Assembly: GCF_028640845.1 (NCBI RefSeq)
Contig: NC_080540.1
Coordinates: 166,307,252-166,371,251, forward strand
DNA: 64,000 nt
Reading direction: 5' to 3'
Origin: Ahaetulla prasina
Taxonomy: Eukaryota; Chordata; Lepidosauria; Squamata; Colubridae
Positions within the stretch are counted from its first letter, which is position 1. Each line of letters starts with the position of its first letter. The notes below the pieces were generated by a model. That model saw only the letters and a program-made list of their open reading frames with translations. It was not told where the DNA came from and ran no database searches. Below are positions 1-10,628 of this stretch, piece after piece. The translations under genes and the position numbers were made by a program.

Positions 1-525
1 TGTACCAGAAGGAGTAGGCTTCAGATGGCTGATGCCAGAGGGATTGATGATTTTCGGGAGGGCATTACGAAAAAATTAGTACAATTGCGGAGGCTACGGC
101 CTCGTGGAGGAACACAAAGCCCTCCTGGAATCAGATGACCCAGGAATTGAAGAAGGGAGGTTATAGACCATGGGCGGAGGCGGCTGCCGCTGTTGCGCCC
201 TGGAGTTGGGTCAGGCTGAACCCAGAGTTCTGAGATCCAAAACTAGGAAGTGATAAAGATATTTGGTATTGTGTTGGTTTTCCTTATTCTCTTTTGTACG
301 ATATTCTGTTTATTCTTGACCCTTCTTTATTGCGTATGTAAGATTTGTAAACTTAGCTACTTCGTGTCACCTGTTTGCCATATGGCTGTTGTATGTGTTA
401 AAAAATTTGAGTTAAATTCTTATCTTGTATAAGAAAAATGAAAATTTACCATACCTGATATGTATTTGTATAAACCTTTTTTGACCAATAAAAACTTTTT
501 GGAAAAAAAAAAAAAAAAAAAAAAA
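1..525 (+). mobile_element. 3' part of a poly(A)-tailed retroposed sequence, source unknown
   Basis: The sequence ends in AATAAAAA around 488-495 and then a run of 22 A's (about 505-525), and breaks directly into the interior of a LINE copy (526 onward). This is what L1-type retroposition produces. The 5' end lies outside the window, so the target duplication cannot be checked. No protein domain is recognisable in the 500 bases; the tail resembles that of the short insert at 27934-28002. Confidence 0.55.
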
Positions 526-690
526 GTTTGAAGCGGTTGACATTAAGTTTAAGTTTGAATCTATTGTTTGCTCTTGTATTATTGCGATTGAAGCTGAAGG
601 ATTTCAAGTCTGGTGTTATAAGATAATGCAGAAACTCACTACTACCACACCTAGAAAAGCCATTTGTCTGTCCATCCATCTATCCATCCA
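526..690 (-). mobile_element. CR1-like LINE fragment (family with AAATA-type tail)
   Basis: Minus-strand translation gives FSFNRNNTRANNRFKLKLNVNRFKL, matching the same C-terminal region in the copies at 21636-22130 and 31439-31865. It is truncated on the left by the poly(A) insertion ending at 525 and runs out near 680 at a CATC-rich stretch. Confidence 0.6.
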
Positions 691-1617
691 TCCAGACTGT
701 CATTGTTGAACAGCTCTTACCATCAGGGGAATTCTTCCTGATGTCCTACTGAAACTAACTTTCTGGTAACTTAAACACACTTATCTTGCTTTGTCTTCTG
801 GAACAATTCTGAACAATTCTGGCCCATTTTCTACGTGATAACTGTTCAGACAATGATCATGTCTCATTGTCTCATAACACTATACAGTGTTACTTATAAG
901 TTTTTCCTCCCTTATTATTTTGCTGGTTTTCATCTAGCAGATTCTAGTTAGTTTGTCAGTGTGCTTCCTAAAATGGAAGGACAAGATGCAATCTGATGAT
1001 TGCTAAATAGAGAGTTAACATTGTACTTCTGTTGAAGAGTTTTCCTTCCTTCCTTCCTTCCTTCCTTCCTTCCTTCCTTCCTTCCTTCCTTCCTTCCTTC
1101 CTTCCTTCCTTCCCGGATCTTTTTGATTCTGTGCAGGCCTAAGTGCAACTGTGATATTGCAACCTGTGATATGTATAGTCCAACTTCCATCTCAACCCCA
1201 GTTTTCATTATGATGAAAGTTCATGGTGAAGTGACAGAAGACCTCAGAGTTTAGATTCAGAAATTTTGCTAAATGTACAGACAGTGGAAAACTGGTTTAG
1301 TGGCAAAGTTTGGTGGAGCAGGAGGTGGCAGATGGACAGATTTGTGAGTCGCAAGAAAGAGGAAAGGAACAAAGGTGGTTGAATTCTAAGCATCAATTCT
1401 TGTAAAAGAGAGCGTCTGTGTTTGAAGTCCACTTTTACTCAGGATACCCATTTACAGAATACACTGAATTGTTGTTTTAATTTTTTTTATTGAAACTTGC
1501 TTTGCTACGAATGTCATTCCAAAAAATAAAATAATATAGATACATTAAGAGAAATACAATAAATCTCACACACACAGTACAAAAGGCAAAACCTATTTAC
1601 AGTCCTTTGGGTATGGA
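691..1617. other. No gene recognised; contains one tetranucleotide microsatellite
   Basis: AT-rich sequence with no convincing ORF or repeat apart from the (CCTT)n array. Confidence 0.5.
1042..1113. repeat. (CCTT)n microsatellite
   Basis: About 18 near-perfect TTCC units. Confidence 0.97.
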
Positions 1618-1767
1618 TCAGGGTGGCTCTTCTTGGTCTCCTTCTTTTTCTGCCAATCCAGTGAAGGAGTTCCCAAGTAAACTTGGCCCAATCCATGTGG
1701 AGCCTTGGATTGAGAAGAACACTGTGAAGATGAAAAGAGCAACAAGGAGAACTTTGAAATGCACCAT
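1618..1767 (-). other. Short ORF with hydrophobic segment downstream of the INHBE-like gene (unrecognised)
   Basis: About 750 bp past the INHBE-like stop, on the same strand, an ATG at 1767 opens a 49-residue frame to TGA. Residues 4-24 are strongly hydrophobic (VLLVALFIFTVFF), followed by a polar, acidic tail. An AATAAA on this strand near 1492-1487 lies about 130 bp downstream and is followed by A-rich DNA. It could be a microprotein, a 3'-UTR ORF of the upstream gene, or a processed pseudogene fragment. I do not recognise the protein, and a chance ORF of this size is quite possible. Confidence 0.2.
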
Positions 1768-1889
1768 GAAATTTGCCTTTAGGGGCAAGTAGCTAGGCTT
1801 GAGAAGATGTGTGTGATTCAAGCTCTTGCCTGTGTCGGCAGGTCTCCAACCCTATCTTGAAATGCTGAGGGCCTAGGTACACCCTGTAT

Positions 1890-2082
1890 CAGTAGTGGGT
1901 TTCACTTATCTCCACTACTGGTTCAGAAGTGTGAGCATGCACGCGGGGCAATTCTGCACATGCTCAGAACCTTCTGTGCATGTGCAGAGCATCTGTGATG
2001 ACATCCGAGCAGGTGGGCAGAGCCTCCTGCCGCCACTACTAGTTCGCCCGAACCGGGGTGAACCGATAGAAACCCACCACTG
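1890..2082. mobile_element. hAT-type miniature element, 193 bp
   Basis: Ends CAGTAGTGGGTTTC...AAACCCACCACTG form inverted termini. The 8-bp target duplication CCCTGTAT is at 1882-1889 and 2083-2090. The interior has the AACCGG-type blocks shared by the other members here. There is no coding capacity, so it was mobilised in trans. It lies in the 3' flank of the INHBE-like gene. Confidence 0.9.
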
Positions 2083-2521
2083 CCCTGTATCTGTCATTCC
2101 AGAGCCATTTTTCCTGACTCTTCTCCCCACAGAACAGGACTGGGGAAAGAGAGATGAATGAAGCTACTGGGAGTGGGGTGGGAAGAATTAGGGAAACAGC
2201 TTGGAGGGTTTATCAAGCAGCAACTTCACAGAGGAAGACAAATTCAGCGTCTCGAGACTTAGAAGGCTGTTGATAGCCTTGCATAGCACTACATTATACC
2301 GCATACAATGGTAAGAAAACAGGCTAGTTTACATCTTAGTGTAACTTGTTCTCTCTGAAAGAACAAACACCGCTGCTCTTTTGAAAAGAGTCCACATGAT
2401 AATACCACCCCTTCAATTTGGCTCAGAGTTCTTTTGACGTTCGTGGGAGTCCAAAGGGAAGTGGAAACTCATTTCTTACTTTTTGTCCATTCGGTTTTCT
2501 CTCTGCTTACCCGTCCCGTCT

Positions 2522-3240
2522 TTAGCTGCAACCACAAGCATCGACAACCATGTCGGGAATGTCTGTCTTGATGAGGTTGCTATTGGGGTCGAAGTACAGC
2601 AGAGAAAGGGCCCGTCGCTGTGTGGGGACGCAGCAGGAATGGCCCGCAATGGGGATGTTGTTGGCTTTGACCAAATTGAAGACAGTCGTGTGGAAGGAAG
2701 CTGCCACCCCAGGTACACCTGCCAGGTGCATGGGGCATTCGCCCATGCAATAGTTGATCTGATAGCCCTCTGGCTTGAAGATCCAGTCATTCCAACCAAT
2801 GTCCCGAAAATTTACGTAATAGTCTTTTCGACAGCACAAATCTGAGTTCTGGTCACAGCTCAGGCTGCGTTTGGTGACCCGATGGCCCGATTCTTTTATC
2901 TTCGCCTTCACCACCAAGAACGGCTGATGAGAGTTGCTACCGCCAGCCATCAAAGACATAATGTTAGGATGGCAGCCTTCACAGTTCAACTCCAAGCGTA
3001 AGGTTTTGTCTTCATGCTCGAAGAAGCTCTGCAAAGCTGGCATGAGGGAAAAAGTGTGCCAACCACTCCCCTGGCTTCCCAGCTGCTGCTGTCCCAGCAC
3101 CACTTGTGGCTCTCCTGCGACATAGATTTGTATTGTGATGTTTTCGTGTGCCTTAAGGTGCAGCCACAACTGGGCCTTCAGGACGTGCATGGCTTGGCCT
3201 TTGGTATGGGTGAGCTGGAATTGAAGGAGGCCAGAAGGTT
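2522..3240 (-). CDS. INHBE: Inhibin/activin beta subunit (INHBE-like), exon 2: rest of propeptide and mature TGF-beta domain
   Basis: The acceptor is TTTTCTCCTCCACAG, with the exon starting at 3240. The split codon G|AA gives Glu and keeps the frame open to TAA at 2522-2524. With exon 1 the precursor is 359 residues, close to human INHBE (350) and INHBC (352). The prodomain contains LWLHL and an NIT sequon. The mature domain follows RVTKR and is 114 residues with nine cysteines in the activin order (C..CC...NYC.GEC...SCC...ACGCS). It has the hallmark GWNDWI, PEGY, CPMHLAG, SCCVPT and TDIPDMVV motifs. The cleavage site is dibasic KR with Arg at P5 rather than P4. In mammals INHBE is a liver-enriched hepatokine that dimerises through the cysteine after the CC motif. 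The reading frame is undamaged, so the gene appears functional. Confidence 0.95.
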
Positions 3241-5303
3241 CTGTGGAGGAGAAAATGGTGAAGGCAAAAATCAGTATCAATGTCCTCTAAGCCCCAGCCC
3301 AAGTTCTTCTAAGGGGTGAATGAGGTACTGTTCTGGGGTCTTTACTTATTTGCTACATTTGCATTTAGCCTCATGCATTGTATATTAACCTGCCTTTAAA
3401 AGCATGCTGGCCAAGAACTCCAACGAGTTTGAAAGGCACCAGGAGGGGATGACCAATGCAGCTTGTTGGATTGAAACCACAGAATTGTCCAAGGAACACT
3501 CAGTGAGGGTTTCCCCCCCCCCCCATCTCAGCTCCTTCTTTAGCTCTGAATTTGAAATTGAGCTCCTCAGTCCAAGCAGCCCTAATAGCAACTGCAGTAG
3601 TAATAACCATAATCACAACAGCGCTATTTCAGTGTTTCAAGTTATGGGTATGCAAATAAATGCAAAAACAAATATGATAATTTCACTTGCTCTCTGAACA
3701 GCATTTAATATATACTTTTGCCCACTTTAGATATCTTTGGTGTGACTAGTTTGTACATCACAAAATACGGGTCCTAAATTGTAAACAACCTTACAATAAT
3801 CTGCTTAGAAGCTTAATAGGACAGCTTTGCCCAGGATGAGATGGTCGTGTACGTATTAAACTTGTTCACCATACAGCTCCATCAGGCATTAATATAAAAG
3901 TCATCATAGGGTGAAGTAATTGCATATACATGAATTAAGTCTCAGCACCCAATGTTGGGGTTGAATCTATTCTTCCATTCTATGTGATGCGTAAGGAATT
4001 CCCCAAGAACCTTGAGTTCTGGAGTTAACTGGGCCAAACCCAAAGAATGACATCAGAAATATGGATGACTAAATGAAACACTAAACCAGTAAGATGTCTA
4101 CACAACTGTGCAGAATATTCCTGCAACTATCTGTTTTCTATATGGATGAAGAGAGAATGACAGGCAAGCTTCTTTTAAATCTGCCTGTTGATCTATCAGA
4201 GACATTGGTTTGTATACATTTTCAAAAAGCAACCCTTTGACTTTATCTTTTTTAACCAGCTGTATCCCGTTATTTCATCTCAGGTTGCATTTTAAGCAAA
4301 GAAAAAATATAGAACTGCAGGAAACAAACTTAAAAAAAAAAAAAAGATAGTCAATTTGATAGAATCTTCAATGACTGTGAGGGGACAGAATTGGTTCTTT
4401 TGTCCTCCTGATTCCATGAGGAATCCTCCAGATGTTCTGGACCATCTGGTTTTTAGCTTCTGTTTTTTTTTTCCACTATGGCAAAACCTGCAATGATAGT
4501 ATAACATTTCCCAACCCAGTGGCTGCACTGGAACAGGTAAATGGGAATTGTAGTCTTTCAACACAATAAGGTTCCATGAGAGACTAAGGGGGAAAAATTT
4601 ATTTGAATACAGCTTTTTTTTTTTAAATCACCAGAACTCAACCTTATCCCTTGATCAGGGATACTGGGATTTTATTTCATTTTTTAAAAAAAATTAACAG
4701 ATTCCAGGAGTTTGAAAACTTCAAAAAGTTTGAAAACTTCCGATCTAGCAGATTTTAAAGATTCAGCTGGTTGGATAAAGTTATGACAGTGCCAAATGTA
4801 CATATTTCTGACAACAGAAACATGCAGTTATCTCAGAAAGGAAGTAGATCTGAGATGCCACAGGAAGCTAGATCTGATGAGAAAGGTGTAATTTGCTCCC
4901 ATTGATCAGTCGACCCAAAACACACATTACCCTTTTCCAGTGCGGGATTCAGCCAGTTCGCACCACTTTGGGAGAACCGGTTGTAACTTTCTGAGCAGTT
5001 TGGCGAACTGGTTGTTGGAAGAAATCATTAGGGCAGAGAACCGGTTGTTAAATTACTTGAATCCCACCACTGCCCTTTTCCCTTTTGCAACTGATGCATC
5101 CCAGCACATAGTCAGGCTCTAACCTAAAACCATGGGATGGATTTCAGGAGTAATTTGTAGCCTTTCCTCTCCAAGCACATTTTTATAGGTAGCAAATTAT
5201 GGAGCAGAGGAACATATACACATAAAGGATCTGTGTGCTCTCTGGTCTAGCGTAGTCAGTCCTTGGCCTCTGCACAAGGACTGGAAGACCTACGGGCACT
5301 CAC
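3241..5303 (-). other. Single intron of the INHBE-like gene
   Basis: The intron is bounded on the minus strand by GTGAGT at 5303-5298 and an AG at 3242-3241 preceded by a pyrimidine-rich tract. It is phase 1, about 2.06 kb, and interrupts the propeptide. A two-exon structure is usual for inhibin beta genes. The intron carries one 135-bp hAT-type element (4938-5072), a short C homopolymer near 3511-3524 and otherwise unremarkable AT-rich sequence. I see no further exon in it. Confidence 0.9.
4938..5072. mobile_element. hAT-type miniature element, 135 bp, in the INHBE-like intron
   Basis: Termini CAGTGCGGGATTC and GAATCCCACCACTG. The 8-bp duplication CCCTTTTC is perfect (4930-4937 and 5073-5080). 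Same subtype as 32078-32214, with paired AACCGGTTGTTAA blocks. Confidence 0.92.
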
Positions 5304-5664
5304 CTGTCTCTGCAAAACTAATGATCTCGTACCCCTGCTCATCAGACTCTGTTTTTTCCCAGCTGGAGAAGTGCCCCATCCCATCTGTCCAGCCTTTGCC
5401 CATGTGTAGTCGCCGCAGGGCATTGGCCACCGCCACGCGTGGCACAGGGTGGGTGATGTTGGGCCTCTCGCTCAGGTTCAGTTTCTGGAGTATCTGCTGC
5501 TTGGCTACTTCGATCAGGAAGGCTTTCTCGGCACTGGGCTCCAGTGGGGGCATCCTGCAGGAAGGACAGCTTGGCTTTCCTTCAACCCAAGCCAAAGAAG
5601 TCCATAGTAAGGTCAGTGCGGCTAGAGGAGTCCAGCTTCCTTGGAGGCTGTAGTTGGAAGCCAT
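5304..5664 (-). CDS. INHBE: Inhibin/activin beta subunit (INHBE-like), exon 1: signal peptide and start of propeptide
   Basis: This exon encodes the first 120 residues plus one base of a secreted TGF-beta superfamily precursor. I start at the ATG at 5664. An in-frame TTG just upstream also opens the frame, but only the ATG is followed directly by a hydrophobic signal segment (residues about 12-27, rich in Leu/Ala/Trp) with likely cleavage near AWVEG|K. The propeptide begins with a CPSC pair. It then has a helix-like stretch containing AKQQIL, and an RPNITHPVP..A..ALRRL block typical of activin beta C/E prodomains. N-glycosylation sequons are visible at NLS and NIT. The exon ends in ISFAET and then the donor CAG|GTGAGT at 5304/5303, leaving phase 1, which matches exon 2. 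The CPSC, AKQQIL and ITHP features favour INHBE over INHBC. Gene identity as an activin C/E subunit is secure; E versus C is inference. Confidence 0.93.
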
Positions 5665-6300
5665 GAGGCACTCAGGTAGCAAGATGCCGTGAAGAATGAT
5701 GCTGTCAGGAAGTCTAGTGGCAGTGCCTGGAACTCATGAACCGTGCCTCTGCTGCATCCAGGGTGCTTGGCAGTCTGCCTAGAGTCAGGAGAAGACAGTC
5801 AGCTGCAGCACCTCTGAGGCTTTCTGGTCACTAGGACCTGCTGCTGTTGCCAGAACAGGAGGACTCTCCCTTAAGAGATCTCAGCTCATCAACTGGCTAT
5901 TCCCAAGTGTCAGCCTCGGCATTTGTCCTTCTGGCAGCCTTGGTCCTGCCCTTTGTCCCTCTGTGATTGGCTGCCTGCCTTCTGGTGCTCAGAGGGAGGT
6001 TTTTTTTCCAACTGGGGAGAGAGCCAGAGTTTAGCAAAAGAGTGGGAATGGGTGCCTGGGGAGAGGAAAGACTGAGCCCCAAACAGGGAGGATGTGAAGG
6101 GAGGTGCGAGTGCCCTTTGCTCCAGATGGGGCTGCTGAAACAGGGCCGTAACATTGAGAGCAGAAATGGGGGAAACTTGACAGAAGAGGAATTCACGGGA
6201 AAAGGGGGTTGTGCGTGAGCCCTTTTTTGTTTTTTTTAAAAATTCTTGCCATGGTGCACTTAATGGTAAACAGTACCTTTGGGAGTAAATAAGAGGACTG
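5665..6300. other. 5' flank of the INHBE-like gene
   Basis: This is where the 5' UTR and promoter should lie. I see no CpG island and no clear TATA box on the minus strand, and no other gene. Confidence 0.4.
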
Positions 6301-6343
6301 TTATAAAAGATGAATAACATCATGTGCAGTGCACAAGGAGCAC

Positions 6344-6370
6344 TCTGTGTGTGTGTGTGTGTGTGTGTCT
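6344..6370. repeat. (TG)n microsatellite
   Basis: Run of TG dinucleotides followed by degenerate TG/TA-rich DNA. Confidence 0.9.
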
Positions 6371-6803
6371 GTGTGCATGTGTGTATGTGTATATGTACAT
6401 ATACACTTGTATATAATGAATGTAGTTATCTTCCTACATGACAAGTTTTGATGTCTGTAGAATGCATGGCAGGTGTATCCCTAAAAAAATTGGGCTTAAA
6501 AAGATCAGCACTCTTCCCCCAGTTTTCAGGAACTACAAAGCCTTTATCAGCTGCTAACAAACTGGGGAGAACTTTAAAATTCCACCACTGCATCTTATAT
6601 GCTTAATACCAAGCATGGCTTCAAAGCACCCGGTTTCATTGGGACGACGACACTACCTTCCCTCCTGGTCTGCTGCAATTCTAGCAGCCATTGATCCTCT
6701 CCGAAGACTTTTGTCTTTTTCATGGCAGTTGTCATTCAATAGACTTGGGGTGTATCAAAGTAGAGAAGGCTGCTTTAGTCACCTGTATTCATTATATCTG
6801 GAT

Positions 6804-7202
6804 CAGTGGTGAAATCCTCCGCCGGTCGCCACCAGTTCGCTGCCCGTGCATGCAAGGTGCGTGCCAGACACACGCTGCACACACACACATGCACAGTGCA
6901 CACCAGACGCACACTGCACACGCATGCACAGTACACAGCAAACGTGTGCTTCACGTGGAAAAAGGAGCCATTTGAAGTAGAACAGCGAGAGGGGCGGAAA
7001 CGGCTGTGACGCACGATTTAGATTCGCTAGAAAGCAGGATTTCCTGCTTTCTAGTGAATAGAAATTGCGTGGCACAGCTGATCGTCAGAAATACCGGTTC
7101 GAACCAACTGGTAGCTTTTTTTAGTACCGGTTCACCAAACTGGTAGATTTTATCACTACCGGTTTACCCGAACTGGTGTGAACCGGTAGGATTTCACCAC
7201 TG
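6804..7202. mobile_element. hAT-type miniature element, 399 bp
   Basis: Termini CAGTGGTGAAATCC and GGATTTCACCACTG are perfect inverted repeats. The 8-bp duplication ATCTGGAT is perfect (6796-6803 and 7203-7210). The interior includes a CA/TGCA-rich stretch at 6870-6950 and a 28-bp perfect palindrome at 7027-7054. Confidence 0.95.
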
Positions 7203-7289
7203 ATCTGGATGGAGAACCTGGGCATCCAATGCCGTATCTCAATTTGTGTGGTGCCCTAGGGAGCTGATCCATACTTCCAAAAGCCCACT

Positions 7290-7925
7290 ATAGGGAGTCC
7301 TCAACTGAAGAAGGTAACTGAGCTGACAATTTTGTTTGTGATGGTCTTAAAACGGGTCATCATGTGGCCACGTCTGATTTGACCATCTTTTCGGTGGGCA
7401 GTCATTAAGGAAATGTGGCAACTGTAAAGTTATTAAGTGAACACCATGGTTATTAGGCAAACCCATTGTTCGCTATGGGGTGTTTTGCACCAGAAACCAG
7501 AAACAAATGCTGGTTTCCAGCAAAATCACCGTAAATTGCAGTAATATGACTACAGGGCACTGTAAATGCCTGTAGCAATAGCAATAGCACTTAGACTTAT
7601 ATATTGCTTTACAGCCTTTTCTAAGCGGTTTACAGAGTCAGCATATTCCCCCCCAACAATCTGGCTCCTCATTTTACTGACCTCTGAAGGATGGAAGGCT
7701 GAGTCAACCTTGAGCCTGGTGAGATTGGAACTGCCAAATTGCAGGCAGCCGGCAGTCAGCAGAGATAGCCTGCAGTACTGCACTCTAACCACTGTGGCAC
7801 TGCAGCTGAAAATGTGGGCTGGTTGCCAAGCACCCGAAATGAGGGACATCAGAACTTCAAATCCTATTCTTGGGGTCCGCTGTAACTTCAAACTGTCGCT
7901 AAGCAATCTGTCATAAATCAAGGAC
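7290..7925. mobile_element. TIR DNA-element of the GTAGTCCTCAACTTA type, interrupted by a SINE
   Basis: Begins AGTCCTCAACTGAAG and ends GTCATAAATCAAGGAC, the inverted ends seen in related copies at 10697, 18713 and 59287. The inner block 7567-7805 is a SINE inserted later. Old copy, poorly matched ends. Confidence 0.5.
7567..7805 (-). mobile_element. tRNA-derived SINE (family with GGTGGCGCAGTGG head)
   Basis: Read on the minus strand: tRNA-like head with B-box-like GCAGTTCCAATCTC, then AAGGTTGACTCAGCC and a tail ending in AGTGCTATTGCTAT. Same family as 11878, 23727 and 29372. Confidence 0.8.
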
Positions 7926-8817
7926 GGATCTACATGAGCTTTTATGCTCTTTTAGTTGGGAAAGCACATCAAAGAGCTAGTAGAAGGCCTGAAAACAGGC
8001 TTAGTTAAAACGTGAAAGAGTGAAACAGCCTCACACTGCTCCAATAAGCACAAGGGGGGGGGGAACAGAAAATTCTGCGTCCTGCCGCATGGCATTTGCA
8101 TCATCACCTTGCCTATTGCTGCGATTGCCCTTTAGATGGATAGGCTTCCCCTGCGGCCAATGACAAAGTGGCCAACCTTTGTACCGCACTTCGTTAGCCA
8201 GCCAGAGAGAAATAGCCCCAACTTCGGCATTCACCTGTGAGCTCATACAACTCCCCCATTTTTCAGAAGCTGCAAAACCCTTATCAGCTGCTAATAAACC
8301 CCTGATAAACCGAGGGAAGGAAGGTGGATTGCAAGCGCCAAAGGGTTCGCGTCTCTTTATGGTGATGTCTGGCAGGTGCAACGTCACTCTGCGGGTGCTC
8401 AGGGTTCTGCCACCGTGAGATATCAGCTAAGCTTTGCTCAGGTGTCAAGGTCCCTCGCCTGATTTTTCGATCATCGTGTCCCTTCTCCAGTTCCGTAGGC
8501 GGAACATACGACGCAGATTAAGAAAACATGTTGCAAAGCTAACTTCAGAGTCATAATTCTGGTTGCAAAATGAGTCTGGGTTTTTTCCTCTGTTCTTTAC
8601 ACCTGGCAGCTTAGGTGCTTTAAGTCCCGTTTTTATGCTATGGCCATTATTTTTTATGGAGGTCCAGATATTATTGTCTTCCATTTCTAATCTTCCTGTG
8701 TTCTTCTGTTGTTTTCCCTCTTCTCTTTAGTAGAAAAAAAAATCCAAAAATGAATGGAAATGGAATTCCAGAAGAGAATATCTGTATCCCCTCTTTATTA
8801 TTTTTTTACAACTAAGG

Positions 8818-8985
8818 CAGTGAATATATGCAACTCACCTTCCTCCTTTTCCCCACAACAACAACTCTGCGAGGTAAGTTGGGCTGAGAGAGAATGACTG
8901 GCCCTAAATCATCCAGCTGGCTTTCATGGCTAAGGCAGGACTTGAACTCATAATCTCCTATTTTCTAGCCTGGACCAAACTTGGT
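8818..8985. mobile_element. MIR/CORE-like old SINE fragment
   Basis: Contains AACTCTGCGAGGTAAGTTGG and CATCCAGCTGGCTTTCATGG blocks typical of ancient CORE-type SINEs of amniotes; a second decayed copy is near 28130-28262. The family call is from memory of the pattern. Confidence 0.45.
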
Positions 8986-9141
8986 GCTCTCTGAGCTTGG
9001 TTGTTTGCTTGCAGCCATTTCATTATCCAATTATTGTATATAAACAGGCAGCAAACTCCAGACTCACTAGCACTAATGATGTTACCTAGTTCGGTAATGA
9101 AACATCTGCAAGCAAAGAACCAAACTCAGAGAGTACCAAGG
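8979..9141. repeat. Inverted repeat with about 50-bp arms
   Basis: Left arm CTTGGTGCTCTCTGAG..GTTTGCTTGCAG (8979-9030) is the reverse complement, with mismatches, of the right arm CTGCAAGCAAAG..CTCAGAGAGTACCAAG (9085-9141). The same block recurs at about 37645-37735, so it is a dispersed repeat. Confidence 0.7.
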
Positions 9142-9166
9142 ATGCCACAGAAATGAAATATGGTTA

Positions 9167-9235
<69 letters not shown>
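9167..9235. repeat. (ATAG)n microsatellite
   Basis: About 17 perfect units, directly against the LINE segment starting near 9236. Confidence 0.97.
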
Positions 9236-9380
9236 AACCCTTCCATACTTCCCCCTCTCACAATACTAGACAACACAGTATCAACAGTAGAAGCCTTCAA
9301 ATTTCTAGGTTCTACCATATGGTAAGTTCTAAAATGGACAGCTAACATCAAAAAAAGTCATCAAAAAAGGACAACAAAGA

Positions 9381-9900
9381 CAAGATAAATGTGTCACTTA
9401 TTTAATATTGCACATACTAACCGTGGCAAGACTAACATTTGCCCAAAAGTGGAAGTGCAAAGATGTACCCTCGGAAGAAGACATAATAAATAAAATTTAC
9501 AACTGCACAGAGATGGATAGACTTACCCTAGAACTTAAAGATAAATGTGAATCAAGGTATTATGAGGTCTGGAATAAATTTTATGATTGGCTTGAGAGGA
9601 GGAAGAAAGCCATAAAGTAGGGATAAGGAGTGTCTGGAAATGTATATATCAATGTATATTTTGTAAATTGTAATTACGAGGGTAGAATAGTTATATTAAA
9701 TATGTATAGAGTTGTAATAGTAGTAATAACATGGTATATACTTGATATAAATGGAATTAGGAGATATGTAAACCTATATATAAACTGAGAACATATGACA
9801 TAGTAAATTAGATTTGACATAGATGTTAAAAACCAGAGACGTGGAGCAAAGTCCACTGTCTTTGTTTTTGTTTTTTTTAAATTCAATAAAAATTAATTTA
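9381..9900 (+). mobile_element. 5'-truncated L1 nested in the CR1-like LINE
   Basis: Encodes the extreme C-terminus of L1 ORF2 (LTFAQKWKCKDVPSEEDI.. EMDRLTLELKDK.. WNKFYDWLE) in 9408-9620, then a 3' UTR with AATAAAAA and an A-rich tail. It is flanked by an 18-bp direct repeat AAAAAAGGACAACAAAGA (9363-9380 and 9901-9918). It must be younger than its CR1-like host. Confidence 0.92.
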
Positions 9901-10628
9901 AAAAAAGGACAACAAAGAATGTTCTTTCTGCACCAACTCAGAAAACTCAAACTGCCCAAGGAGCTGTGATCCAGTTCTACAGATGAATTATTGAGTTTGT
10001 CATCTGCACCTCTATAATTGTCTGGTTTGGTTCTGCAACCCAACAAGATAGACACAGACTTCAGAGGATAATTAGAACTGCAGAAAAAACAATGGCTACC
10101 AACCTGCCTTCCATTGAGGACCTGTATACTGCATGAATCAAAAAGAGGGCTGTGAAAATATTTACAGATCCCTCACATCCTGGACATAAACTGTTTCAAC
10201 TCCTACCCTCAAAACAACGCTATAGACCACTGCACCCCAGAACAACTATACACAAGAACAGTTTTTCCCAAATGCCATTACTCTGCTAAACAAATAATTC
10301 CCTCAACACTGTCAAACGATTTACTAAATCTGCACTACTATTAATCTTCTCATCGTTCCCATCACCCATCTCCTTCCATTTATGACTGTAACTTTTTTGC
10401 TTATATCCTTATGATTTATACTGTAATTGATTGTTTCCTGATTGCTTAATTGTAGCCTATGACTATCATTATGTGTTGTATCATTAAATGTTAAATTTGT
10501 ACCCTATGACTATCATTAAGTGTTCTAAGTGTTGTACCTTGATGAAGGTATCTTTTATTTATGTACACTGAGAGCATATGCACCAAGACAAATTCCTTGT
10601 GTGTCCAATCACACTTGGCCAATAAAAA

